This document shows, piece by piece, positions 8,619-15,393 of a DNA stretch of 36,896 bases. Position 1 is the first letter of the stretch. Each line of letters opens with the position of its first letter. The position numbers and the translations under genes were made by a program. Origin of the DNA: Deltaproteobacteria bacterium (GTDB lineage: Bacteria; Myxococcota; JACRCW01); assembly GCA_016218805.1 (NCBI GenBank), contig JACRCW010000124.1, positions 1 to 36,896 of the forward strand, written 5' to 3'. Below the pieces are notes generated by a model. It did not search any database, was not told the origin of the DNA, and was given only the letters and a program-made list of their open reading frames with translations.

Positions 8619-8649
8619 GGTATTGCGCAGTGCAGAACCAGGTAATACC
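8619..8649 (+). promoter_or_regulatory. candidate operator/promoter of the toxin-antitoxin pair
   Basis: An inverted repeat GGTATT (8619-8624) and AATACC (8644-8649) encloses 19 bases. Its right part, GGTAATACC (8641-8649), is itself a 9-bp palindrome and contains a TAATAC that could serve as a -10 element. It lies only about 10 bases before the antitoxin ATG, and no Shine-Dalgarno sequence precedes that ATG. The transcript could therefore be leaderless. Binding by the ribbon-helix-helix antitoxin is what is known for such pairs; that it occurs here is inference. Confidence 0.35.
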
Positions 8650-8658
8650 CTCCCCGGC

Positions 8659-8916
8659 ATGGTGACCCTGAGCGTGAAGGTGCCCGAGTCCCTGCGGGAA
8701 CTCCTGGACGAGATGGTGCGCCGGACCGGCAAGACCCAGTCGACGCTCATCCGTGAGGCGCTGGAGCAGTTGGGTTCCCGCCGGCGCGGCGCACGGCGCC
8801 GGCAGCCCTCGCTGCTGGCGCGTACCCGCCACCTGTGCGGCGTCCTGCAGAGCGGACGAACTGACCTGGCGTCCAACCCCGAGCACCTGGAGGGTTTCGG
8901 GCAGTGGAAGCGGTGA
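8659..8916 (+). CDS. ribbon-helix-helix antitoxin (VapB/CopG type)
   Basis: This is a protein of 85 residues. Residues 1-38 (MVTLSVKVPESLRELLDEMV, then RRTGKTQSTLIREALEQL) form a classic ribbon-helix-helix domain: one strand that inserts in the DNA major groove and two helices that dimerise. The basic stretch RRRGARRR (about 43-50) may add DNA contact. The C-terminal 35 residues should be the toxin-binding tail. The ATG at 8659 has no Shine-Dalgarno sequence; a palindrome sits immediately upstream. The gene overlaps the downstream PIN-domain toxin gene by 13 bases. It probably represses its own operon with the toxin as co-repressor, as in other VapBC modules. Confidence 0.85.
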   Translation: MVTLSVKVPESLRELLDEMVRRTGKTQSTLIREALEQLGSRRRGARRRQPSLLARTRHLCGVLQSGRTDLASNPEHLEGFGQWKR

Positions 8917-9320
8917 TCATGGACGCGGGTCCGCTGGTCGCCTTCTTGGACCGGAGCGAACGGCACCACGCGTGGGTCACCCAGGCGTGGGACGTTCTGG
9001 GCCCCCGGGTTATCACCTGCGAGGCAGCGCTGGCCGAGGCCGCGTATCTCGTCGGGCGCATCCCAGGCGGCGCGGAACGCCTTGATGAATTGCTGGCAAC
9101 GGGAGGCTTTCGGATTGAGTTTGACCTGGCCGGTACCCTCGGGGAGGTGTTGTCGCTGCGTCGCCGCTTCCGGTCGGTGCCCATGTCGCTTGCGGATGCG
9201 TGCCTGGTCCGGATGGCCGAACTGCATGGTTCATCGTCGGTGATGACCCTGGACCGCGATTTCCTCGTCTACCGGAAGAACGGGCGGGGGCGGATTCCGC
9301 TCATTGCGCCGTTTGTGTGA
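8904..9320 (+). CDS. PIN-domain toxin (VapC-like ribonuclease)
   Basis: This is a protein of 138 residues with a PIN fold. Acidic residues expected to hold Mg2+ are visible: D7 (VIMDAGPLVAFLD), E40 (or E45), D98 (SLADACLVRMAE) and D117 (MTLDRDF). VapC toxins cleave RNA, often tRNA or the sarcin-ricin loop of 23S rRNA. I chose the GTG at 8904 because GGAGGG (8889-8894) lies nine bases ahead. A GTG at 8913 (overlapping the antitoxin stop) or the ATG at 8919 are alternatives. The overlap with the antitoxin gene ensures coupled synthesis. The target RNA is unknown. Confidence 0.87.
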   Translation: MEAVIMDAGPLVAFLDRSERHHAWVTQAWDVLGPRVITCEAALAEAAYLVGRIPGGAERLDELLATGGFRIEFDLAGTLGEVLSLRRRFRSVPMSLADACLVRMAELHGSSSVMTLDRDFLVYRKNGRGRIPLIAPFV

Positions 9321-9329
9321 ACGCACGCG

Positions 9330-10016
9330 CTACTTCTTCATTTCGCCGGTGATGGTGTTCTCCAGCGGGAGGATCTCCAGGCCGGCCCACGGGTCATCCT
9401 TGACGGGGATCATCAGTTTCCCCTGCTTCTCCTTCTCCTGCGCCACCTCTTCCAGCTTCTCCAAGGTGGCGGGGATGCCGTGGCGGGTGGCCCACTGCAT
9501 GACAAAGACGGGGATGTACCCGCCGGGGTTGAGTGCGGCGCGGTAGGTGGCGCGCGAGCGCTTGCCTCCGGGGAGCGCCTCCACGATCCAAAAGCCCTCA
9601 TAGACGGGCGGGCGGACGTGCCCGGCGCGCACGCCGAGTCCCGGCTCCTGGGTGAGCTTCCACTCCATGCGGAAGGTGCCGGTGCCGGCCTCATCCAGGT
9701 CCGTGGGAATGACGCGTTCCAGGACGACGTCACGCGGGCTGAGGAGCGGGTACTTGCTGATGGAGTAGTTCCAGGTGCGGTTGCCGTCCTTGCGGAACAT
9801 GCGGCAGTACTGGAGCGACCGCGACATGTTCTTGTCCTGGCACTGGCGCAGGATGGCGTGGCGCGCGGCCAGCGCGGAGGCCTCAATGGTGGCGGAGGCT
9901 TCCAGGGCAAACGTGTTGGGGCGGTTGGTCTCCTGCGCGGAGACGCGCACCTCCGAGATGGCGAGTGCGGGCGCGGAAGCCAGCAGGAGGAGGACGGGCA
10001 GGGCGCGGCGCAGCAT
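9330..10016 (-). CDS. exported START/SRPBCC-like protein
   Basis: This is a protein of 228 residues with a clear Sec signal peptide (MLRRALPVLLLLASAPALA). The body resembles START-type lipid-transfer domains found in bacterial periplasmic proteins. It has alternating strands with the stretches RMFRKDGNRTWNYSISKYPL and TFRMEWKLTQEP and a long C-terminal amphipathic helix (IPATLEKLEEVAQEKEKQGK). Such domains have a hydrophobic cavity for a lipid or other apolar ligand, so a periplasmic carrier role is plausible. It ends 10 bases from the convergent PIN toxin. It is separated from the upstream radical SAM gene by a REP-like hairpin pair, so it may have its own promoter or altered expression. The family call is moderate. 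Confidence 0.65.
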   Translation of the reverse strand: MLRRALPVLLLLASAPALAISEVRVSAQETNRPNTFALEASATIEASALAARHAILRQCQDKNMSRSLQYCRMFRKDGNRTWNYSISKYPLLSPRDVVLERVIPTDLDEAGTGTFRMEWKLTQEPGLGVRAGHVRPPVYEGFWIVEALPGGKRSRATYRAALNPGGYIPVFVMQWATRHGIPATLEKLEEVAQEKEKQGKLMIPVKDDPWAGLEILPLENTITGEMKK

Positions 10017-10066
10017 GACGCTGGCGAGATACCAACAGGTCCCCGCCGCCGCCAGCGCGCCGCCTG

Positions 10067-10114
10067 CCTCCCCCCGCTTGCGGGGGGAGGTCGGCCGATG
10101 CGGAGCATCGGCCG
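10067..10114. repeat. REP-like element of two adjacent hairpins
   Basis: The first hairpin is CCTCCCCCC (10067-10075) against GGGGGGAGG (10082-10090) around GCTTGC. The second is CGGCCGATGC (10092-10101) against GCATCGGCCG (10105-10114) with a GGA loop. A G-rich tail (GGTGGGGGGTGGGTGG) follows. Double-palindrome elements with this C-run/G-run layout are common as dispersed REP-type repeats in GC-rich proteobacteria-like genomes. It lies between the radical SAM gene and the START-like gene, where it could terminate or stabilise transcripts. Only one copy is in the window. Confidence 0.7.
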
Positions 10115-10150
10115 GGTGGGGGGTGGGTGGGCGCGGGTGTTTTGGCGTTC

Positions 10151-12529
10151 CTACGCGTCCTTCACATCCCGCGCGCGCAGGGTCACCACGGCCACGCCCC
10201 CCGCGGACCGCACGGCAACGCCGAGGTGGTCATCGTCATGGGCGGGGGACCAGCGGACCTGGCGGCCGTCCCCTTCCACGGTGCCCTCCGCCTGCCAGCG
10301 GGTGGAGACTGCGTCCGGCCCGCCACACAGCTGCACCTGCACGCCGTCCTTCCCGGCCGCAAACGAGAGCCGCACGGTGGGCGGTTCGTAGAGCGGGAGG
10401 TCCCGCGTGCGCACGCCGCGGCGGGGTGCGCTGTCACGCCACTGGTCAATGCGCTGGCGGCCCGGCACCTGGATGAGGCTGCCGTGGCCGCCGTCAAACC
10501 CGGCGTCAGGCGGGAGCGGGTCCACCACCATGCCGGCATCGCGTCCCGCGTCGGGCGGGGGCGGGTCGGCCATCATGCCGGCGTCAAACCCGGCGTCCTC
10601 CGGCAGGGGGTCCACCACCATCCCGGCGTCACGTCCCGCGTCAGGTGGCGGCGGGTCCACCACCATCCCGGCGTCACGTCCCGCGTCGGGCGGCGGCGGG
10701 TCCACCACCATGCCGGAGTCACGCCCGGCGTCCTCCGGCAGCGGGTCCACCACGTTGCCGGCGTCATACCCCGCGTCCACGCCGCCATCCTGCGGGACGG
10801 GATCCACCACCATGCCGCCGTCTCCGGGGACGGGGTCATACACGCACCCGGCGCTGATGCCTTCCACCGTGCCGGCCAGCGCCAGGGACGCGCCCAGCGC
10901 AAGGCCCTGCGCCACGCCCACCAGCTGACGGCGCGGCTTGCGGGACTTGCGCGCCTCCAGCGCCACGGCCTCCATGTCCTGCTCCAGCGCGTCCATCTGC
11001 GCCTGCCAGCGGCCGTCGGCACCGGCAATGCGCAGGCCCAGCAGCGCGGTCTCCCGCTCCACCAGTTCGCGGTCGTCACCTGCCGCGGCGGCCAGCGCCA
11101 GCGCCTCTTCCAGGAAGCCCGCGGTCTCACGGGCAATGCCGCGCGTGAGTTCGCGCGCGCGTTCAGACACGCGCGCCACGCCGGGTGTGCCGGCGTGGAA
11201 GTGCGCCAGCACGGCGGCGGAGTAGCCCAGCCCCATGTAGCGGTTGGCCACGCCGTCCGGCGCAAAGTTGCGCTCGCGGAACGCCGCGGCGCAGATGCGG
11301 AACAACAGCTCCGCCTTGTCGTCAACGATGCGGTAGTTCCAACCCAGGTAGCTGCCGCCCAGTTCCTGGCGGCGGGCCAGTTCCCGCTGCAAGGGCGTGC
11401 CGTGGTACGGCTCGGCGCGGCAGAAGTTGACCGGGTGGTCGGCGTGCTCGCGCATGAACGCAATGTTCTCGCGCACGTCGTCAAGCGTGGCATCCGGTTC
11501 AAACAGCAGGATGTTGTAGCAGGCAAAGATGCCGGCCTCGCGGCAGGCGCGCAGTGCCTCGCGCACGCGGGCGGTCTGGCTGGAGCGCCGCATGTGCGTT
11601 GCGCCGGCCTGGGATGCATTCTCCACGCCCACGTACAGGCGCAGCACGCCCAGCGCGCGCAACTCGCGCGCCAGGTCCGCCGTCACGCAATCCGGGCGCG
11701 CCTTGCCAATGATGCCCACCATTCCCACCTGGCGCGCGTCCAGCGCGGCGCGGATGGCGCGCACGCGCTCCAACGTGTCCGCCGGGCGCGGGAGCAGGAA
11801 GTTGTCGTCGTGGAAGCAGTAGATGCACGGCTCCCCGGCGGCGTGCCACAGGCGCGCCATCTCGTCCGCAATGTTGGCTGGGGAGCGCAGGCGCAGCGTC
11901 TTCCCGCCGCCCTTCTCGCGCGCATCCCGGTAGAAGGACGTGATGGAGCAGTAGCTGCACCGGCCCCAGCAGCCGCGGCTGCCCATGATGGGGATGAACG
12001 GGACGTCCAGGTGGCGGTTGTGCGGGCGGTAGCGTGCCGCGTGGGGCAGCGCGTCCAGGTCCTCCACAATGGCGCGCGGAGCCGTGAGCCGTGCGGCACC
12101 GCCCGGCGCCGCCAGCGCGAGTCCGGCCACCGTGTCCAGGGGACGGCGGTCCCGCAGGGCGTCCAGCAGATTCACCAGGGTGTGCTCGCCTTCGTGCAGG
12201 ACCACGCTGTCCACGCCGTGCGCGTGGCCCAGGACCTGGTCATGCGCCAGTGTGGGGAAGTGGCCGCCGCAGGTGAGGTGGCCGCGGAACCCGGCGGCGC
12301 GCAGCCGGCGCGCCAGGCCAAGGAATTCATGCGCGCGGTGCTGGAACTGCATGGACAGGCCCACCACGTCCGGCTTCTGACGCAGGGCCAGCGTGACGAC
12401 GTCATCCACGGCGTCCGGGTCATTGAACGGCACCACGCGCACCGCGTGCCCCGCCGCGTGCACGCATGCCGCCAGCAGCCCCATCCCCAGGTTCTCCTCG
12501 AAATCCGCACCCACCAGCACGAGTTTCAT
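10151..12529 (-). CDS. B12-binding-type radical SAM enzyme fused to a 15-residue Asp/Pro/Gly repeat array and a C-terminal beta domain
   Basis: This is a protein of 792 residues in one uninterrupted frame. Residues 1-150 form a Rossmann-like cobalamin-binding-type domain without a DxHxxG motif. A radical SAM domain follows with the cluster motif C187-x3-C191-x2-C194 (GSRGCWGRCSYCS) and typical later strands (YVGVENASQAG, CYNILLFEPDAT). After a helical part (470-530) comes a basic patch (KSRKPRR, 528-534) and a hydrophobic segment (536-560) that looks like a misplaced signal peptide, ending GCVYDP. Residues 563-682 are about eight copies of VVDPPPPDAGRDAGM-like units. Residues 690-792 look like a small beta domain. 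Radical SAM/B12 enzymes methylate or rearrange unactivated carbons, including in peptides. The repeat tail has no known catalytic role, and I infer it may be a substrate or a wall/membrane spacer. The gene follows the Mug gene after 108 bases. Confidence 0.85.
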   Translation of the reverse strand: MKLVLVGADFEENLGMGLLAACVHAAGHAVRVVPFNDPDAVDDVVTLALRQKPDVVGLSMQFQHRAHEFLGLARRLRAAGFRGHLTCGGHFPTLAHDQVLGHAHGVDSVVLHEGEHTLVNLLDALRDRRPLDTVAGLALAAPGGAARLTAPRAIVEDLDALPHAARYRPHNRHLDVPFIPIMGSRGCWGRCSYCSITSFYRDAREKGGGKTLRLRSPANIADEMARLWHAAGEPCIYCFHDDNFLLPRPADTLERVRAIRAALDARQVGMVGIIGKARPDCVTADLARELRALGVLRLYVGVENASQAGATHMRRSSQTARVREALRACREAGIFACYNILLFEPDATLDDVRENIAFMREHADHPVNFCRAEPYHGTPLQRELARRQELGGSYLGWNYRIVDDKAELLFRICAAAFRERNFAPDGVANRYMGLGYSAAVLAHFHAGTPGVARVSERARELTRGIARETAGFLEEALALAAAAGDDRELVERETALLGLRIAGADGRWQAQMDALEQDMEAVALEARKSRKPRRQLVGVAQGLALGASLALAGTVEGISAGCVYDPVPGDGGMVVDPVPQDGGVDAGYDAGNVVDPLPEDAGRDSGMVVDPPPPDAGRDAGMVVDPPPPDAGRDAGMVVDPLPEDAGFDAGMMADPPPPDAGRDAGMVVDPLPPDAGFDGGHGSLIQVPGRQRIDQWRDSAPRRGVRTRDLPLYEPPTVRLSFAAGKDGVQVQLCGGPDAVSTRWQAEGTVEGDGRQVRWSPAHDDDHLGVAVRSAGGVAVVTLRARDVKDA
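10484..10843 (-). repeat. in-frame 45-bp tandem repeat array within the radical SAM gene
   Basis: The region encodes about eight units of the pattern (V/M)(V/A)DP(V/L/P)P(x)DAG(R/F)D(A/G)G(M/H). Six consecutive units of exactly 15 residues (593-682) follow two irregular ones (563-592). Two neighbouring units (608-622 and 623-637) are identical in protein and nearly so in DNA, which suggests recent unequal exchange. Positions P-x-D-A-G and the first D-P are invariant in the regular units. Variation is confined to L/P after the first D-P, E/P before D-A-G, and R/F. Confidence 0.9.
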
Positions 12530-12637
12530 CGCCGCACCCTCACGCCCGGCGTCGTGCCGGTGCGCTTCCGGTACGCAGCGCCCGACGGGGATTCAACGGT
12601 CAAGCAGCCGGTCCCGCAGTCCTCGCGTGACGCCGCG

Positions 12638-13141
12638 TCAGCTTTGGGTGGCGCGGGCCAGCGCGGTGAACCAACGGACCTTCTCGTCCTCGGAGAGGAC
12701 CGCGTTGGCTGGGCTGGTGGATGGGAGCAGGAACATGCGCGCGCCGCCGATACGGTGCGCCTGGACGCCCAGCACCGCCGTGCGGCGCGGACGCCACAGC
12801 GGGCAGAACGCGTCCTTGCCAACAAACGCAAACCACGCGGGCCGCAGTGACCAGGCCAGGCGTTCCAGCCGCGCGAGCGCGCCGTCAAAGTCACGCGCGC
12901 GCAGGTCCCCACTGCCGCGTGTCACCCGCGCCACGCTGTTGGTGAGGCCCAGTCCGTCGTCAACCAGGAGCGCCTGCTCGTGCGGGGCCAGCAGGCGGCG
13001 CGTGAGCCCGGCGCGGTGCAGCGCGCGCCAGAAGCAATTACGGGGATTGGCGAAGTGGGCGCCGGCCGCCGCGCTGACGCGTCCCGGGTTGATGCCAACG
13101 AACACGATTCGCAATCCCGGCGCCAGGACATCGGGGAGCAT
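12638..13141 (-). CDS. mug: Mug-type G:T/U mismatch-specific DNA glycosylase
   Basis: This is a protein of 167 residues, the normal length for this uracil-DNA glycosylase family. The water-activating motif GINPGR (16-21, N18) is intact, followed by FANPRNCFWRALHRAGL (30-46). Toward the end the minor-groove motif LLPSTSPAN is present. Mug removes uracil or thymine mispaired with guanine, and ethenocytosine, starting base excision repair in the cytoplasm. The ATG overlaps the stop of the upstream aldolase gene by one base (TGATG), so translation is probably coupled. The metabolic link between the two is not obvious. Confidence 0.9.
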   Translation of the reverse strand: MLPDVLAPGLRIVFVGINPGRVSAAAGAHFANPRNCFWRALHRAGLTRRLLAPHEQALLVDDGLGLTNSVARVTRGSGDLRARDFDGALARLERLAWSLRPAWFAFVGKDAFCPLWRPRRTAVLGVQAHRIGGARMFLLPSTSPANAVLSEDEKVRWFTALARATQS

Positions 13142-13803
13142 CAGTTCCCCGTCGACAGGGCGCGGGCCAGTTGCGCCAGCAGCGCGGTGCCCGCCTCTTC
13201 GGCCGTGGTGCCAAAGGACACGATGCCGTCCTCATGCCCGTCCATGGACAGCACCCGCAGGCGCCGCAGCGGACCGTCACGGAACAACCGGTCCACCTCC
13301 GCAGCCATCTCCGGGGTTCCGTACGGCGCATCCACCGGCGTGCGCGGCAGCTCCAGGCGCGCGGCGGCCTTCCAGAGAACCGGGCTGTGCACGTGGAACA
13401 CCCAGCGGACGTGACGGCCGTGCTCATAGATGGCGCCGTGGGTCATGGATTCTGACGACGGCGGGACCGGACCGCGGCTGGCCACGCGGTTGCGGCGCAC
13501 GTCATGCTTCTCCACCAGGGCCACGTCGGTATCCCCCAGGACGCGCCGGCCGCCCGTCTGGGTGCCCGTCACCCAGAACGCCGCCGCGCCCGCGGACACG
13601 CGTGCGCTCACGTTGCCAAACCCCGCGCCGCCATAGCGCGCCGGGGCCTGCCCGATGAGCCCCAGGTCCCACAGGATGGTGCGCCACCCGGTGAGCGGTC
13701 CCAGCACGTCGGGCGGGACGGGCAGCGGGATGCCCGTGGCAACGTGATCCGCCGTGAACTTGATGACGCCCTCGTCGTGCCGCGGCGCTCCGTGGGTGAC
13801 CAT
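13141..13803 (-). CDS. class II aldolase/adducin-family protein
   Basis: This is a protein of 220 residues with the family hallmarks: FGNVSARVS (62-70), the phosphate-loop-like PPSSESMTHG (114-123) and the metal-binding H137 and H139 (VFHVHSPVLW). A third likely zinc ligand is H190 (SMDGHEDGIVSFG). Members include L-fuculose- and rhamnulose-phosphate aldolases, ribulose-5-phosphate epimerase and methylthioribulose-phosphate dehydratase. The catalytic acidic residue would fall near E118. With no sugar catabolic genes nearby the substrate is unknown. It is the middle gene of a thioesterase-aldolase-Mug minus-strand run and couples to mug through a one-base stop/start overlap. Confidence 0.85.
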   Translation of the reverse strand: MVTHGAPRHDEGVIKFTADHVATGIPLPVPPDVLGPLTGWRTILWDLGLIGQAPARYGGAGFGNVSARVSAGAAAFWVTGTQTGGRRVLGDTDVALVEKHDVRRNRVASRGPVPPSSESMTHGAIYEHGRHVRWVFHVHSPVLWKAAARLELPRTPVDAPYGTPEMAAEVDRLFRDGPLRRLRVLSMDGHEDGIVSFGTTAEEAGTALLAQLARALSTGN

Positions 13804-13858
13804 GGGGCGCGTGGATAGGCCGTGGCCTTGGGCAAGGACAACGGCTGGGCGGTGGCCC

Positions 13859-14326
13859 TCAGGGTCCGGGCTTGTCCAGACCGCTGACTGTGAGCCCGCC
13901 GCCGGCCACCTGCGCCGCGTTGTCCAGCACCAGCAGGCGCACGCGCCCGGTGGCGGCCACGCGGCCGGTGTCGTCGGAAATGGTGACCTCCCACAGCTGT
14001 GACCGCCGGCCGCGCGTCAGCGGCCGGCCCACCGCGCGCAACACACCGCCGCGCACCGCGTGCAGGAACGAGGTGTGGTTGTCCAGCCCCACCGCGCTGA
14101 GTCCGTGCGGCATCACGTTGATGGCCGCGCCCACGGAGGCCACCGTCTCCACGATGGACGCGTGCACGCCGCCGTGGACCAGGCCGTACGCCTGCAGGTG
14201 CTCCGGGCGCACGGTCAGTTCCGCGGTGACCTCGTCAAGCGTGGCGCGCGTGAACCGCAGCCCGTTGGCGCGCACCCAGCCGTCGTCAATCGTGTTGATG
14301 GCCTCGCTGAAGTCCTGCTGTTCCAT
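13859..14326 (-). CDS. PaaI-type hotdog-fold thioesterase
   Basis: This is a protein of 155 residues, typical for the family. The core motif LVHGGVHASIVETVASVGAA holds H51, G52, G53 and the probable catalytic acid E60. The C-terminal strands (SQLWEVTISDDTGRVAATGR) complete a hotdog fold. Family members hydrolyse acyl- or aryl-CoA thioesters in the cytoplasm as tetramers. The ATG at 14326 precedes the expected MEQQDFSEAINTIDDGW. A second copy of TTCCATGGCGCG lies 23 bases upstream (14344-14355) but in a different frame, so it is not the start. It is transcribed divergently from the acetyltransferase gene at 14452. Confidence 0.9.
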   Translation of the reverse strand: MEQQDFSEAINTIDDGWVRANGLRFTRATLDEVTAELTVRPEHLQAYGLVHGGVHASIVETVASVGAAINVMPHGLSAVGLDNHTSFLHAVRGGVLRAVGRPLTRGRRSQLWEVTISDDTGRVAATGRVRLLVLDNAAQVAGGGLTVSGLDKPGP

Positions 14327-14451
14327 GGCGCGCTCCGTGCGCGTTCCATGGCGCGGCGGCGAGGGGGCGCGCAAGGCCGCGTTGCGCGTTGCAGGGGACG
14401 GGGCTACCCACCCGCCGCGCGGCGGCCAGGGTGCCGCGCGCTGGAGGAGCC

Positions 14452-14940
14452 ATGGAGAAGGCAGAAGCGGGCCCCGGGGTGCTGGAGACGGACCAGGTGG
14501 ACGTCCGCACACTCACCATGCAGGACCTGGACTGGGTGGTGCGGATTGACGCGCAGCACTCCGGGCGCACGCGCAAGGAGTACTACCGGGTGAAGCTCAA
14601 TGAGGTGCAGTCAGACACCGGCGTGCGCGTGTCGCTGGCCGCCACGGTGAAGGGCGAGCACGCCGGGTTCCTGATGGCACGCCTGTACTACGGCGAGTTC
14701 GGCGTGCCGGAGCCCGTGGCCATCCTGGATTCCCTCGGCGTGGCCAAGGCGTTTGCGGGGCAGCACGTGAGCAAGGCGCTGATGCGGCAACTGGAGATGA
14801 ACCTCTCCGCGCTGGGCATTGAGCGGCTGCAGACGCAGGTGGAATGGGACCAGGTGGATCTCATCCGGTTCTTCCAGCGCGCCGGGTTCAAGCCTGCCCC
14901 GCGGCTGTGCCTGGAGAAGCCGGTCCGGCGTCCGCACTGA
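14452..14940 (+). CDS. GNAT-family N-acetyltransferase
   Basis: This is a protein of 162 residues. The ATG at 14452 follows a good GGAGGAG ribosome binding site. The GNAT order of elements is visible: opening strand VRTLTMQDLDWVVRIDAQHS, central strand HAGFLMARLYYGEFG, then motif A (AILDSLGVAKAFAGQHVSKA) with a degenerate acetyl-CoA pyrophosphate loop. It ends with VEWDQVDLIRFFQRAGFKPA, which is motif B, including the common FFQRAGF. Its size and sequence suit acetylation of a small molecule or a protein N-terminus. The substrate is unknown. It converges on the tail-anchored protein gene with a gap of 15 bases. Confidence 0.85.
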   Translation: MEKAEAGPGVLETDQVDVRTLTMQDLDWVVRIDAQHSGRTRKEYYRVKLNEVQSDTGVRVSLAATVKGEHAGFLMARLYYGEFGVPEPVAILDSLGVAKAFAGQHVSKALMRQLEMNLSALGIERLQTQVEWDQVDLIRFFQRAGFKPAPRLCLEKPVRRPH

Positions 14941-14955
14941 TTTGTCCGTCTGCCT

Positions 14956-15393
14956 TCAGGGCCCGCCCGCCAGCAGCATGGCCGCGGCGATGACGGCGGT
15001 CACCAGCGGCGGCACCACCAGGATGGCCACGCAACCCTTGGCCTGGCCCTGCACCGGCACCACGCGCTCCTCGGTCGGCTCGCCGTCCACAACGAGCCGG
15101 ACCGGGAACCCGCGCGAGGCGTACGCGCCCCAGTGCAACTCCAGGTTGTGCGCGCGGCCTTCCCAACTGAACTGCGATGAGACCGAGCCGGTCATCCCGC
15201 TGCGCCCGCCGGTGACCAGCACGGGCACGCCGTCGACGTAGACATCGATGCTGGCGGTGCTCCACAGGTAGCGGGGCACGGTGCGCGCGCGCAGGCGGAA
15301 CGGGATGCCCGCGTGCACCAGGCGCACGCCCGCGTCCAACTGCGGGTCTGCCAGCGGCGCGGCCGACGACGGGTGGTGGACCAACGGGTCCAT
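14956..15393 (-). CDS. small tail-anchored protein of unknown function
   Basis: This is a protein of 145 residues. The N-terminal 110 residues are soluble and beta-rich (VRLVHAGIPFRLRARTV, ASIDVYVDGVPVLVTGG, LELHWGAYASRGFPVRLVVD). They resemble a jelly-roll-like domain but I recognise no family. A hydrophobic helix near the end (GCVAILVVPPLVTAVIAAAM) leaves only a few residues after it, so the protein is probably tail-anchored in the inner membrane. The ATG overlaps the phospholipase D stop codon by one base (TGATG); a GTG three bases upstream is the alternative start. It is the last gene of the five-gene minus-strand run and probably works with the phospholipase D. Confidence 0.65.
   Translation of the reverse strand: MDPLVHHPSSAAPLADPQLDAGVRLVHAGIPFRLRARTVPRYLWSTASIDVYVDGVPVLVTGGRSGMTGSVSSQFSWEGRAHNLELHWGAYASRGFPVRLVVDGEPTEERVVPVQGQAKGCVAILVVPPLVTAVIAAAMLLAGGP

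Noticed and set aside
6532..8886. 784-codon open frame on the minus strand opposite the ASH/FG-GAP gene
   Set aside because: It is a mirror frame of a gene with regular, recognisable repeats and has His/Arg-heavy composition with no motif.
10500..10850. CRISPR-like array, because of regular 45-bp units
   Set aside because: The units are directly adjacent without spacers and keep a coding frame, so this is a protein repeat.
10127..12850. 907-codon open frame on the plus strand opposite the radical SAM gene
   Set aside because: Its protein is rich in His, Arg, Val and Gly with no domain, which is what the reverse of a GC-rich gene gives. The minus strand has clear radical SAM motifs.
14344..14355. 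Duplicate TTCCATGGCGCG as an alternative thioesterase start
   Set aside because: It is 23 bases away and therefore in another frame; the downstream protein would be unrelated to the hotdog fold.
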